Counted from the stretch's first letter, positions 25,564-35,266 are shown. The stretch: 64,000 nucleotides of DNA from Micromonospora coxensis (GCF_900090295.1 NZ_LT607753.1:6510001-6574000); one strand, 5' to 3'. Notes: generated from the letters alone by a model not told the origin. A program made the numbers and translations.

Positions 25564-27135
25564 TCAGCCGCGCGACCTCTGCAGGCGTACGGCGCCGTTG
25601 CCGGCGTCGAGGAAGCGCCACTGTTGCCAGGCGGCGCCGTTGCCGGTCCACTGGCCGATCACGGCGAGGTCGTCGAGGTGGGGTTGCTGGACGTCGACGA
25701 CCTGCCCGCTGTTGCCGTTGGTGATCCGGTACGCCGTCGCGGCGCCGCCACCGCCGAACTGCCACCAGTTGATGTTGAACAGGCTTCCGCTGCCGCCGGC
25801 GAACCGCAGGTACAGGTCCCGGGTGCCGGTGGCGCCGCCGACCGCGCAGGTGGTGGTCGTCCAGTTCTGCCAGCCGCCGGTGCCGGTGACGGCGCAGGTG
25901 CCGACGGTCGGGCCGCCGGGGCTGTCCAGCCGCACCTCGATCCGGCCGCCGGCGGTGGCGGAGGCGACCCGCGCGGAGAAGGAGGTCGCGCCGGCGCCGA
26001 ACGCGACGCCCTTGACCTTGATGTAGTCGCCGTTGTCGATCCAGCCGACGTTCATGCCGCCCTCGCCGGCCGGTTCGGTCTCGATGCCGGACCCCCAAGC
26101 GATCGTCTCGGCCTCCTGGCGTACGTACGGGTCGAGCGTGCCCACCTGCGGGGCGCCCGCGGTGGTCATGGTGATCGTCGGGAACATGCCGTTGGCCCGG
26201 TAGGTGAAGCGCTCCACCGCGACGGAGCGGGTGTAACCGCCACCGCCGGGCAGGGCCCCGTTGTGGTAGAAGAAGTACGATCCGCCGTTGAAGTCGATCA
26301 CGCCGGCGTGGTTGGTGAAGCTGCTGCCCTGTCGGGGCATGATCGTCCCCCGGTAGGTCCACGGCCCCGTCGGGCCGGGCGCGGTCGAGTAGGCGAGGAA
26401 CTCCGCGCAGCACTCCGCGGCGAAGACGGTGTAGTAGAGCCCGTTGCGCTTGAAGACCCACGGCCCTTCCTCGTAGAGGGTCGGGCGGCTGGGGTTGCCG
26501 GTGCGGGCGCCGAAGCCGGCGGTGGTGAGCGGGATCCGGGTCGGGCCGCCGGAGAACGAGATCATGTCCTGGTTCAGGCGCACGTACCACAGGTTCGGGT
26601 TGCCCCAGTACAGGTACGCCTGGCCGTCGTCGTCGATGAAGGCGTGCGGGTCGATCTCGCCGTTGCCGACCAGGGGCCTGCCGATGGCGTCGCGGAAGGG
26701 GCCGGTCGGGCTGTCGGCGACGCCGACCCCGATGACCATCTGCCCGTTCGAGCGTTGCCGCACCGGCACGTACCAGTAGAACTTGCCGTTGCGGGGGATC
26801 ACGTGCCCGGCCCAGGCGTGGGCGTCCGCCCAGGAGAAGGTGCCCAGGTTCATCGGCGAGCCGTGGTCGGTCCAGTTCACCATGTCGGCGGAGGAGAACA
26901 CCCGCCACTCGCGCATGGTGAAGTACGTGGAGCCGTCCTCGTCGCGCCCGGTGTAGAGGTACACCCGGCCGTTGTGCACCATCGGCGCCGGGTCGGCGGT
27001 GTAGAGGTGTTGGACGATCGGATTGTCGGCCCGCGCGGGGCCCGGGAGCAGGGCGACGGCGCAGATCAGCGCGGCGAGCGCGGCGACGACCGACCGGAGT
27101 GTCGTTCCGGCCCGGCGTGCGACTGTCGGCGTCAA
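25564..27135 (-). CDS. Secreted GH43 family glycosidase with CBM6-like and partial ricin-type modules
   Basis: About 523 aa: signal peptide (RRAGTTLRSVVAALAALICA), five-bladed beta-propeller GH43 domain near 30-325 with the acidic triad in DPAPMVHNG, DPHAFIDDDG and YEEGPWVF, a CBM6-like carbohydrate-binding domain near 340-470 (QEAETIAWGSG, NWWQFGG), and a short QQW-containing ricin-type remnant at the C-terminus. Probably an arabinofuranosidase or xylosidase. I use a TTG start at 27133-27135 because GGAGG precedes it by six bases and gives a normal signal peptide; an ATG at 27223-27225 overlaps the GH27 stop (ATGA) and would add 30 residues. Cotranscribed with the GH27 gene. Confidence 0.88.
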   Translation of the reverse strand: MTPTVARRAGTTLRSVVAALAALICAVALLPGPARADNPIVQHLYTADPAPMVHNGRVYLYTGRDEDGSTYFTMREWRVFSSADMVNWTDHGSPMNLGTFSWADAHAWAGHVIPRNGKFYWYVPVRQRSNGQMVIGVGVADSPTGPFRDAIGRPLVGNGEIDPHAFIDDDGQAYLYWGNPNLWYVRLNQDMISFSGGPTRIPLTTAGFGARTGNPSRPTLYEEGPWVFKRNGLYYTVFAAECCAEFLAYSTAPGPTGPWTYRGTIMPRQGSSFTNHAGVIDFNGGSYFFYHNGALPGGGGYTRSVAVERFTYRANGMFPTITMTTAGAPQVGTLDPYVRQEAETIAWGSGIETEPAGEGGMNVGWIDNGDYIKVKGVAFGAGATSFSARVASATAGGRIEVRLDSPGGPTVGTCAVTGTGGWQNWTTTTCAVGGATGTRDLYLRFAGGSGSLFNINWWQFGGGGAATAYRITNGNSGQVVDVQQPHLDDLAVIGQWTGNGAAWQQWRFLDAGNGAVRLQRSRG

Positions 27136-27221
27136 GGCGTACCTCCACGGTGTCGTGAGCGATGTCCGGGTCCGGTGATCAGCGGACGGTGGTCGCGGGC
27201 GGGTGCTGCGTGGGCCGCCGG

Positions 27222-28874
27222 TCATACCCGGGTCCACCGCTGGTTGGCGCCGCCGTGGCAGGACCAGAGGATCACCGTCGTGCCGTTCGCGGTGCCGCCG
27301 TTGGTGACGTCCAGGCACAGTGCGGGGAAGCGGCCGTTGCTCACCGTGCCGTTGCCGTTGAACGTCCACTGCTGGTTGGCGCCGCCGTGGCAGTCCCAGA
27401 TCTGCACCCGGGTGCCGTTGGCCGCGTCGGTCGGCACGTCCAGGCACTTGCCGAGGATCCGGAGGGTCTGGCCGTCCCGGCTGATCTGCTGGTTGGCGTT
27501 GCCGTGGCAGTCCCAGATCAGCGTCCCGGTGCCGTTGGCGGTGCGGGCGTTGTCGACGTCCAGGCACCGCCCGGCCGACTCGCTGCGCAGTCGGAACGTG
27601 GTGGGGGCCGGTGGGTCGGTGGTGCCGCCGCCGCTGACCCGGTACACCACGGTGCCGTGCGCCGGGACGCTCGCGGAGATGGCCCCGGTGGTGGTGGAGG
27701 TGGCGTCGGTCCACGCGTCGCGCAGGGTGAACGAGGTGCCGGTCTTGCCGATCGCCGCCGCCGTCGTGGAGATCGTCGTGGTGGCGCTGCCCTGGTTGAA
27801 CAGGGCGACCGCGACGTCACCGTCGGCCAGCCGCTTGGCCAGGACCCGCCGGGTGCCGTCGTGGGACACCTGGACCGCCTGCCGGCCGAGGCTGTCCTGG
27901 TCGATCGCGACGAGGTTCCGGTTCTTCAGGATGCGCAACGTCGCCGCGTCGGCCGAGCGCAGGTCGTTGCCCATCATCAGGGGCGCCGCCATCATCGCCC
28001 AGAGCGCGAAGTGGCTGCGCATCTCGGTGTCGGTCATGCCGCCGTTGCCGACCTCCAGCATGTCCGGGTCGTTGAACCCGCCGGGTGCGGCGTAGCCGGC
28101 AAGTGGCACGTTGACGTCGACGATGTTCTGGATGCCCATCGGGTAGCCGTTGGTCTGGCCGGTGTTCCACGCGTTGGTGATGTCCTCGGTGGTCCGCCAG
28201 AGGTTCGCCACGTCGTTCCAGTTGCGCTGCGGCCCGGTCTTGGCGTGGATGCTGTTCGGGTTGATGCTGTAGACGATGGGCCGGCCGGTGGCCGCGAGCG
28301 CGTCGCGCATGATGCCGAACCGGGCCACCTGGTCGTCGATGGATCCGGTGGGGGAGCACCAGTCGTACTTCAGGTAGTCCACGCCCCAGGCGGCGAACTG
28401 CCGGGCGTCCTGGTACTCGTGACCGAGGCTGCCGGTGGAGCCGGGGAAGGCGTCGAAGTACTGGGCGCAGGTCTGGTCGAGCGGCGCCTGGTAGATGCCG
28501 AACAGCAGGCCCCGGGAGTGCAGGTAGTCGCCGAGGGCCTTCATCCCGCTCGGGAAGCGCTGCGGGTGGGCGCGGAGGTTGCCCTGCGCGTCCCGGTTCG
28601 GGTCGAACCAGCAGTCGTCGACGACCACGTACCGGTAGCCGAGGTCGCGCAGGCCGTTGCCGACGATCGCGTCGGCGGTCTGCCGGATGAGCGTCTCGTT
28701 GATGTTGCAGCCGAAGGTGTTCCAGGTGTTCCAGCCCATCGGCGGGGTGCGGGCGACGCCGTTGTCCAGCGCCTGCGCGATGCCGGGGGACACGATGGTC
28801 CCGGCGGTGGTCGAGGCGAGTGTCACCGCCAGCACCCCCAGGACGGCGGTGAGCCATCTGCTCGGTCTACCCAC
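27222..28874 (-). CDS. Secreted GH27 alpha-galactosidase with ricin-type lectin domain
   Basis: A 550-aa exported enzyme removing terminal alpha-galactose (or beta-L-arabinopyranose). Signal peptide near 1-35, GH27 barrel starting MGWNTWNTFGCNINE, nucleophile Asp171 in YLKYDWCSP, acid/base Asp near 271 in GGFNDPDMLEVGN, beta-sandwich near 345-415, and a C-terminal ricin-type beta-trefoil (420-550) with repeated CLDV and QQW motifs. GTG at 28872-28874 has a GAGGAGGAG site. First gene of a two-gene operon with GH43; the promoter region carries a LacI-type operator at 29092. Confidence 0.93.
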   Translation of the reverse strand: MGRPSRWLTAVLGVLAVTLASTTAGTIVSPGIAQALDNGVARTPPMGWNTWNTFGCNINETLIRQTADAIVGNGLRDLGYRYVVVDDCWFDPNRDAQGNLRAHPQRFPSGMKALGDYLHSRGLLFGIYQAPLDQTCAQYFDAFPGSTGSLGHEYQDARQFAAWGVDYLKYDWCSPTGSIDDQVARFGIMRDALAATGRPIVYSINPNSIHAKTGPQRNWNDVANLWRTTEDITNAWNTGQTNGYPMGIQNIVDVNVPLAGYAAPGGFNDPDMLEVGNGGMTDTEMRSHFALWAMMAAPLMMGNDLRSADAATLRILKNRNLVAIDQDSLGRQAVQVSHDGTRRVLAKRLADGDVAVALFNQGSATTTISTTAAAIGKTGTSFTLRDAWTDATSTTTGAISASVPAHGTVVYRVSGGGTTDPPAPTTFRLRSESAGRCLDVDNARTANGTGTLIWDCHGNANQQISRDGQTLRILGKCLDVPTDAANGTRVQIWDCHGGANQQWTFNGNGTVSNGRFPALCLDVTNGGTANGTTVILWSCHGGANQRWTRV

Positions 28875-29091
28875 GTGCTCCTCCTCGTCGATTCGTCGGT
28901 GTTGGTGGCCGGCTCCGGAAGTGGCCGGCGTGGGCCGGCGGACGCGACGGCTGCGTGCCCGGCGCGGCTCGCCGGCGGTGACAGTGGTGGCCGGGCGTCG
29001 GCGGGGACGACGACGTCGAGTCGTGCCGGTCGTCGTCCGGCGGACCCTGGCGACCGGCTGCCCTGACCGGTCGCGCCTGGCGATGGCAAGC

Positions 29092-29107
29092 ATGTTAGCG
29101 CTGACAT
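29092..29107. promoter_or_regulatory. LacI-type operator 1
   Basis: ATGTTAGCGCTGACAT is a 16-bp palindrome with one mismatch and the central CG typical of LacI-family sites (TGTTAGCGCTAACA type). It lies about 218 bases before the GH27 start, next to an AT-rich segment that could hold the promoter. Confidence 0.65.
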
Positions 29108-29236
29108 CCATCAATGTAAATCGATGGCGGGCGGGGTGTCCTGAGGTGGTGAGCCTTCCGGAGCGGCATTCGTCCGCGCCGGTCGTGACCGTACGCGCGC
29201 CTCGGCCGCCGACGTGATACGCCTTGACTAACGGCA

Positions 29237-29250
29237 TGTTATCGCTCACA
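29237..29250. promoter_or_regulatory. LacI-type operator 2
   Basis: TGTTATCGCTCACA is a 14-bp imperfect palindrome combining TGTTA and GCTCACA half-sites around a central CG, similar to operator 1. It lies about 190 bases upstream of the ricin-GH43 gene. Confidence 0.5.
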
Positions 29251-29442
29251 GTCGATGGACGGGTTGGTCGGCGTCGACGGCGAGCCGGGCCGGAGGCTGA
29301 TCCGGCGCCGCCGTCCCGCCATGCGCCTCCTGGGCAGGGGCGCCACCCCGTCAGCGATCACACCTCACGGGCCGCCACCCCGGCCGGTCCGGGCGCCCGG
29401 ATGGCGCCCCGTGGATCCCGTCCCTGTCAGCGAAGGAGAGTC

Positions 29443-31524
29443 ATGGTTGCCATCGGTGGGCTCCCGCGGGCCGTGCCGCGTCGACGCGGATGGCGGTGGC
29501 GGGTCGCTGCCGCCGCCGCGGCGATGGTGACGGCTGGTGCCCTGGTGGGCATCGCGCCGTCGCCGGCGTCGGCGGCGACGGTGGATACGAACGCCTGGTA
29601 CGTGTTGGTGAACCGCAACAGCGGCAAGGCCCTCGACGTGTACAACCTCGCCACGAACGACGGGGCGCGGATCACCCAGTGGTCGCGCAACGACGGGTAC
29701 CAGCAGCAGTGGCAGTTCGTCGACTCCGGCGGCGGGTTCTACCGGTTGAGGTCGCGGCACTCGGGCAAGGTGCTGGACGTCTACAACTTCTCCACCGCCA
29801 ACGGCGCGAGCATCGTGCAGTGGGCCGACCACAACGGGACGAACCAGCAGTTCCGGCTGGCGGATTCGGCCGGCGGGCACGTGCGGCTGATCAACCGGAA
29901 CTCGAACAAGGTGGTGGAGGCGCAGAACGCCTCGACCGCCGACGGCGGCAACATCGTGCAGTACGACGACTTCAACGGCGCCCACCAGCAGTGGCAACTG
30001 GTCCGCGTCGGCGACACCGGCACCCCGGGCGGCACCTTCACCAACCCGGTCGTCTGGCAGGACTTCGCCGACGTCGACATCATCCGGGTCGGCGACGTCT
30101 ACTACATGTCCGCCTCCACCATGCACTACTCGCCCGGCGCGCCCGTGCTGCGGTCCTGGGACCTGGTGAACTGGGAGTTCGCCGGACACTCGGTGCCCCG
30201 GCTGGACTTCGGATCGAAGTACGACATGGCCACCGGCAGCCAGGCGTACGTGGACGGCATCTGGGCCTCGACGTTGAACTACCGGCCCAGCAACCGGACC
30301 TTCTACTGGGCCGGCTGCATCGACTTCGCCCGGACGCACATCTACACCGCCTCGGCCGTCGACGGCGCCTGGAGCCGGCACACCACCATCCCGAACTGCT
30401 ACTACGACGCCGGGATGCTGATCGACGACAACGACACCATGTACGTCGCGTACGGCAACGGCACGATCAGCGTGGCCCAGCTCTCCGCCGACGGGCGTAC
30501 CCAGGTGCGGGCCCAGCAGGTGTACCAGACGCCGTCGAGCATCGGCACGCTGGAGGGGGCCCGGTTCTACAAGCGCAACGGCGCCTACTACATCTGGCTC
30601 ACCCGACCGGCCAACGGCCAGTACGTGCTCAAGAGCACCAACGGTCCGTTCGGCCCCTACGAGCAGCGGCAGGTGTTGTTGAACATGCCGGGCCCGATCG
30701 CCGGCGGCGGGGTGCCGCACCAGGGCGGCCTGGTGCAGACCCCGAACGGCGCCTGGTACTACATGGCCTTCACCGACGCGTACCCGGGCGGCCGGATGCC
30801 GACGCTGGCGCCGATCACCTGGACCAGTGACGGCTGGCCGCAGGTGCAGACGGTCAACGGCTCCTGGGGCGCCAGCTACCCCGACCCGCTGCCCCTGCGC
30901 CCGGTCAAGCCGCTCACCGGCACCGACACCTTCCCCGGCACCACCCTCGGGGTCCAGTACGAGTGGAACCACAACCCGGACAACGCCCGGTGGTCGGTGA
31001 ACAACGGCCTGCGCCTGCAGACCGCCTCGGTGACCAACGACCTCTACCGCGCCCGCAACACGCTGACCCACCGGATCCAGGGGCCCACCTCGACCGGCAC
31101 CATCGAGCTGGACTACTCCACCATGCGCGACGGCGACCGGGCCGGGCTGGCGATGCTGCGCGACACGTCGGCCTGGATCGGCGTCAGACGCGACAACGGC
31201 GCCACCCGCGTGGTCATGACCAACGGCCTGACCATGGGCGCCGACTGGAACACCACCGGCACCGGCACCGAGATCACCGGCGCCCCGGTGTCCGGCGGGC
31301 GGATCTGGTTGCGGGCCAACGCCGACATCCGGCCCGGCGCGGGCCGCCAGGCGCGGTTCTCGTACAGCACCGACGGGGTCACCTTCACCCCGCTGGGCAA
31401 CGCGCTGACCCTCAACAACGCCTGGCAGTTCTTCATGGGCTACCGGTTCGGCATCTTCACCTACGCGACACAGGCACTGGGCGGAGCGGTGACGGTGCGC
31501 GCGTTCACCCTGACCACACCCTGA
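29443..31524 (+). CDS. Secreted ricin-type lectin plus GH43 glycosidase
   Basis: A 693-aa exported enzyme. Signal peptide near 1-45 after a basic N-terminus; N-terminal ricin-type beta-trefoil near 48-190 with three repeats (LVNRNSGKALDVYN, GKVLDVYN, NKVVEAQN, each with a Q-x-W or Q-Q-F close); GH43 propeller near 200-475 with acidic residues in QDFADVDIIRVG, CYYDAGMLIDDND and LEGARFYKRNG; C-terminal concanavalin-like sandwich near 490-693. It is likely to attack arabinose- or xylose-containing polysaccharide. ATG 29443 has GAAGGAG upstream. Predicted co-regulation with the divergent GH27-GH43 operon. Confidence 0.9.
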   Translation: MVAIGGLPRAVPRRRGWRWRVAAAAAAMVTAGALVGIAPSPASAATVDTNAWYVLVNRNSGKALDVYNLATNDGARITQWSRNDGYQQQWQFVDSGGGFYRLRSRHSGKVLDVYNFSTANGASIVQWADHNGTNQQFRLADSAGGHVRLINRNSNKVVEAQNASTADGGNIVQYDDFNGAHQQWQLVRVGDTGTPGGTFTNPVVWQDFADVDIIRVGDVYYMSASTMHYSPGAPVLRSWDLVNWEFAGHSVPRLDFGSKYDMATGSQAYVDGIWASTLNYRPSNRTFYWAGCIDFARTHIYTASAVDGAWSRHTTIPNCYYDAGMLIDDNDTMYVAYGNGTISVAQLSADGRTQVRAQQVYQTPSSIGTLEGARFYKRNGAYYIWLTRPANGQYVLKSTNGPFGPYEQRQVLLNMPGPIAGGGVPHQGGLVQTPNGAWYYMAFTDAYPGGRMPTLAPITWTSDGWPQVQTVNGSWGASYPDPLPLRPVKPLTGTDTFPGTTLGVQYEWNHNPDNARWSVNNGLRLQTASVTNDLYRARNTLTHRIQGPTSTGTIELDYSTMRDGDRAGLAMLRDTSAWIGVRRDNGATRVVMTNGLTMGADWNTTGTGTEITGAPVSGGRIWLRANADIRPGAGRQARFSYSTDGVTFTPLGNALTLNNAWQFFMGYRFGIFTYATQALGGAVTVRAFTLTTP

Positions 31525-31896
31525 CCCCGGTCACGGCCCCGGGGGCGTACGGCGGCGCCGGGATCCGCCCGGGACGCGCCGGGGGAGGAGCGCTCCGCTC
31601 CACGGCGCAGGGCCGTACCGGTGCCGACAGGCCTGTCCGCGCTCGCGACAGCAGGCAACGGGCCTCTCGGCGGTCCTGCTCATGCCACCGTCATCGGAGT
31701 CCGCCGGCCTCGGCCCGTCGCTGCGCCCGCCAGACGCCGGCCACCGGCTGCGATCAGCGCACCCGGTCCGACGTCCACCGCGGGCGCGGCGGCCCGCCGA
31801 GGCATGGCACATCCATCCGGACGTCGCAACCCCTACTCGTAGCGATGCATGGCTCGCGTCGGCGGCTGCGGTGGGTAGACTGCCCGTCGCGCCAGG
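31525..31896. other. Intergenic region without a gene
   Basis: These 372 bases between the ricin-GH43 gene and the GGDEF-EAL gene have no supported reading frame. They contain a CCCCGG/CCGGGG stem shortly after the glycosidase stop (possible terminator), GGAGCG-CTC-CGCTCC, and the 12-bp palindrome GACAGGCCTGTC at 31626-31637. The last 60 bases are less GC-rich and should hold the promoter of the next gene. Confidence 0.5.
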
Positions 31897-33969
31897 ATGA
31901 CCGTCCGTTGGTGGTCGTCGGTCTACGCCCGTTCGGCGAAGGAAGTGGGTGGCCCACAGGTGAGCACCTTGCCGGCACTCGCGGCGGACACCACCTCCAC
32001 CGCCCTGGCGATCATCGCCCCCGACGGCCGGTGTCTCTGGTGCAACCTGGCCGGTCGCCGGCTGCGCGCCCGGCTGGAGGACCTGCCCCTGGGGCAGGTC
32101 GAGCCCGGCGAGTCCGCTGTGGAGCTACCCGTGCAGGGCTCCGACGGGGCGACCCGGTGGTTGCAGGTGCGCTGCCAGGGCGTGGAACACGAGGGACAGC
32201 CGCTGCGACTGTACGAGCTGCGCGACGTCAGCGCCGAGCGCCAGGAACGCGACCGGGGGCGCAACTACCGGTGGCGGCTGGCCCACATCGAACAGCTGGC
32301 CAAGGTGGGCACCTGGGAGTGGGACGTGCTGACCGGCGTGGTCGTCTGGAGCGACGTGCTGCTGCAGATGTTCGGCCTGCCACCCGGCACGAGTCTCGAC
32401 TACGACGCCTACCGGCAGATGCTGTACCCGGACGACGTCGCCATGATCGAGCAGACGCTCGAGACGGCGCTGCGCACCGGCGGACCGTTCTCCTACACCC
32501 ATCGGATGTACCTGGCCGACCGCGTGACGTTGCGGGTCTTCGAGTGCTACGGCGAGGTCTTCACCGACCCCGCCGGGGCGCCGGTGCGGGTGCTGGGCAC
32601 CGCCCACGACATCACCGCGACGCAGCGCGTGCAGGACGAGCTGACCCGGCTGGCCGAGCGTGACCCGCTGACCGACCTGCCGAACCGGCGCGCCCTGCTG
32701 GCCCGCCTCGACGACCTGCTCGCCGAGCCACGGGAACGGCCCGGAGCGCTGCTGCTGATCGACATAGACAACTTCAAGGACATCAACGACGTGCACGGGC
32801 ACGCGGTGGGCGACGACGTGCTACGCCTGCTGGCCCGGCTGCTCCTGCGCGAGCTGCCCGCCGGCACGGTGCTCGGCCGGCTGGGCGGCGACGAGTTCGC
32901 CGTCGTCCTGCCCGGGGCGTACGCCGAGGACGCCCTCGCCATCGCCGACACGCTGTGCAACGCCACCGTCCGTACCCCGGTGCCGTTGGCCGGCACCGGA
33001 CTGCGGGTGACCCTGAGCATCGGGGCCGCGTCGCTGGAGCCCGGCGACACCCGCGACACCATGCTCGCCCACGCCGACCTCGCCCTGTACGAGGCGAAGA
33101 ACGCCGGCCGCAACCGTGCCCGGCTGTACCTGCCGGAGCAGTACCGGCACGCCGTGCAGCGCGTCAACGTCGTGACCCGGGTCCGCAAGGCCCTCGACGA
33201 GAACCGGATGCGCCTCGACGCCCAACCGATCATCGACCTCTCCACCGGGGACGTGGTCAGTCACGAACTGCTCATCCGGCTGCGCGACGGCGAGGAACCG
33301 ACCCTGTCGCCGGCCGAGTTCCTGCCGACGGTCGAGCGTGACGACCTCATCGGCGACCTCGACCGCTGGGTGGTGGCGACCGCCACGGCGGCGCTGGCCC
33401 ACCCGGCGGCGATGGCGGCGCGGATGCGCTTCGACATCAACATCTCCGCCCGCTCCCTGGAGTTGCCCGGCTTCGGCGACTGGGTGGTGCGGACGCTGCA
33501 CGCCGCCGGCATCGAGGCGAGCCGGCTGGGCCTGGAGATCACCGAAACCGCGGCGATCACCAACGTCGCCGCGGTACGGCACCTCGCCGGCACCCTGCGC
33601 GACGCCGGCTGCCGGCTGAGCCTGGACGACTTCGGCGCCGGCTTCGGCTCGTTCGCCTACCTCAAGCACCTGCCCTTCAGCACCGTCAAGATCGCGGGTG
33701 ACTTCGTGCGCCAGGCCGACCACGGCGGCGCCGACCCCGTGCTCATCGACGCGATCGTCCGCGCCGCGCACGGCCTGGGCATGCGCACCGTCGCCGAGTC
33801 GGTCGAGCACGCCGGGCTGGTGCCGGCGCTGCGCATGCTGGGCGTCGACGCCGGGCAGGGCTACCACCTCGGACGGCCGATCCCGTTGGACGAGTTGCTG
33901 TGCCGGGATCCTGACGAGTGGCGACGCGCAGCACGGCCGAGGCTGTCCATAGGGCATCCTGAAGCCTGA
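31897..33969 (+). CDS. PAS-GGDEF-EAL cyclic-di-GMP protein
   Basis: A 690-aa soluble protein for making and/or breaking cyclic-di-GMP. Two PAS-like sensor regions (near 20-110 and 125-250, the latter TWEWDVLTGVVVWSDVLLQMFG), a GGDEF domain near 265-420 with an intact RLGGDEFAVV active site but no RxxD inhibitory site before it, and an EAL domain near 430-680. The EAL signature is changed to HELLIRL, while the other metal and substrate residues are present (FDINIS, LEITETA, LDDFGAGF, VKIAGDF, GQGYHLGRP). Either activity is possible. ATG 31897 lacks a good ribosome site; GTG 31960 is an alternative. Confidence 0.88.
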   Translation: MTVRWWSSVYARSAKEVGGPQVSTLPALAADTTSTALAIIAPDGRCLWCNLAGRRLRARLEDLPLGQVEPGESAVELPVQGSDGATRWLQVRCQGVEHEGQPLRLYELRDVSAERQERDRGRNYRWRLAHIEQLAKVGTWEWDVLTGVVVWSDVLLQMFGLPPGTSLDYDAYRQMLYPDDVAMIEQTLETALRTGGPFSYTHRMYLADRVTLRVFECYGEVFTDPAGAPVRVLGTAHDITATQRVQDELTRLAERDPLTDLPNRRALLARLDDLLAEPRERPGALLLIDIDNFKDINDVHGHAVGDDVLRLLARLLLRELPAGTVLGRLGGDEFAVVLPGAYAEDALAIADTLCNATVRTPVPLAGTGLRVTLSIGAASLEPGDTRDTMLAHADLALYEAKNAGRNRARLYLPEQYRHAVQRVNVVTRVRKALDENRMRLDAQPIIDLSTGDVVSHELLIRLRDGEEPTLSPAEFLPTVERDDLIGDLDRWVVATATAALAHPAAMAARMRFDINISARSLELPGFGDWVVRTLHAAGIEASRLGLEITETAAITNVAAVRHLAGTLRDAGCRLSLDDFGAGFGSFAYLKHLPFSTVKIAGDFVRQADHGGADPVLIDAIVRAAHGLGMRTVAESVEHAGLVPALRMLGVDAGQGYHLGRPIPLDELLCRDPDEWRRAARPRLSIGHPEA

Positions 33970-33994
33970 TCAGCCGTCGGTTTTGGAGAATCAG

Positions 33995-34696
33995 GTGAAC
34001 GCACCCCGCACGTCGCCGGTCCCCGCCGGCGCCGAACTCGTCACGGACGACCTCGACGCCGCCCGCTCCTTCTACCGTGAGTTGCTCGGCTGGACGTACA
34101 CCGACACCGCCGACGGCTGCGTCGCGGTCGCCGACGGGGCGCCCGCCGCCGCGCTGCGGTCCGGCCCCGCCCCGGCCCGTTGGTGGACCCTCTTCGGCGC
34201 CGCCGACCCGGCGGCCGTGCACGCCGCGGCCCGCCAGGCCGGGGCCCGGCTGAGCGGCGACGAGGTGCACGACCCGCTCGGCGGGAGCTTCCAGCTGCGC
34301 GCCGGGGTGACCCCGGTGGTCCCCGGTCCCGGCCGGCCCTGCTGGTACGAGTACATGACCACCGACCCGGGCGCGGCCGACCGGTTCCACGCCGACGCCC
34401 TCGGCCTGCGCGCCGACCTGCCGCCCGGCGCCCCCGACGACTCGTACGCCCTGCTCACCGCCGGCGGCGCCCCCGTCGCCGGCCGCCTCGCGACACCTGC
34501 GCCGCTGGACACCCTGCTCCCCGCCGGGTGGATGCTCTACCTCGCCGTGGCCGACCCGGACGACGTCGCCGAGCGGGCCCGGCAGCAGGGCGGGCGACTG
34601 CTGGTGCCACCGCGAGACGTGGTGACCGGCCGGGTCTGCGCGCTCGCCGACCCGACCGGGGCGGTCTTCACCGTCATCCGACCGGCGGGTGGCTGA
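33995..34696 (+). CDS. Two-domain VOC-family protein (glyoxalase/bleomycin-resistance fold)
   Basis: A 233-aa protein of two vicinal-oxygen-chelate domains (near 8-110 and 118-230). Each has the early helix D-x-A-x-FY type pattern (DDLDAARSFYRELLGW; TTDPGAADRFHADALGL) and a late PTGAVFTVI-type strand. Some members sequester drugs or act as dioxygenases; metal ligands are not obvious here, so function is open. GTG 33995 is chosen because GGAGAA lies seven bases upstream. It is 25 bases after the GGDEF-EAL gene and may be cotranscribed with it. Confidence 0.8.
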   Translation: MNAPRTSPVPAGAELVTDDLDAARSFYRELLGWTYTDTADGCVAVADGAPAAALRSGPAPARWWTLFGAADPAAVHAAARQAGARLSGDEVHDPLGGSFQLRAGVTPVVPGPGRPCWYEYMTTDPGAADRFHADALGLRADLPPGAPDDSYALLTAGGAPVAGRLATPAPLDTLLPAGWMLYLAVADPDDVAERARQQGGRLLVPPRDVVTGRVCALADPTGAVFTVIRPAGG

Positions 34697-34952
34697 CCAC
34701 CGCGCCACCGACCGTGCCGCCCGGCACGGTCGATCGACACGGCGACCCCGTCGACGCTGAACCCGATCCGTCCGAGGGTGCCGATCCGGTACCTGCGCAC
34801 CGCGCAGAGCCGGCGCGGTGTCCACGGGCGACGTTCAGCGCGTACGGGACACCCCTGGTCCGGCCGGCTCCTCGACGGTGGACAGGCCCGGCGACCGGTC
34901 GCGGGCCGGCAGGGCGGACGGGTGCGCCGCCGGCATGTCGGGACCCGGCGGG

Positions 34953-35258
34953 TCAGCCGGCGAGGTCGCCGACCGGGCGGGCGGCGCGGGCCAGGTGCGC
35001 CCGGAGCTGGTCGTCGGTGGGCTCGACGAGGAAAGTGCCGTCGGGCCACAGCAGGGTGGGGACCCGTCGCGCCCCCTGCTGGAGTCCACGGACGAGTTCG
35101 GTCGCGGCCCGGTCCTCGTCGAGGTCGACGTAGTCGTAGGCGATGCCGGCGGCGTCGAGCAGGGCGCGGCTGCGTCGGACGTCGGGGCACCAGCCGGTGC
35201 CGTACACCACCAGTTCGGGCTCGGCCTCGATCCGGTGCGCGGGGTCTCGGGTGGGCAT
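34953..35258 (-). CDS. Glutaredoxin/mycoredoxin-like protein
   Basis: A 101-aa thioredoxin-fold protein. Motif GTGWCPDVRRSRALLD puts one active-site Cys in a CPDV context, so the CxxC of classical mycoredoxins is replaced by a single-Cys form. The cis-Pro is in RRVPTLLWPDG. It may reduce mixed disulphides with mycothiol or bind metal or persulphide. The ATG at 35256-35258 lies next to an ATACC/GGTAT palindrome, and the divergent MFS gene has a CsoR-like site, suggesting shared control. Confidence 0.82.
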   Translation of the reverse strand: MPTRDPAHRIEAEPELVVYGTGWCPDVRRSRALLDAAGIAYDYVDLDEDRAATELVRGLQQGARRVPTLLWPDGTFLVEPTDDQLRAHLARAARPVGDLAG

Positions 35259-35266
35259 GGCGGCAC

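Larger units (their letters stand above)
28875..29442. other. Divergent regulatory region of the glycosidase island
   Basis: This 568-base non-coding stretch separates the GH27-GH43 operon (minus) from the ricin-GH43 gene (plus). It is AT-richer around 29090-29130 and 29215-29250 than elsewhere and holds two LacI-type operator-like palindromes (29092-29107 and 29237-29250), one nearer each operon. No LacI-family regulator gene lies in the window. Confidence 0.6.
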
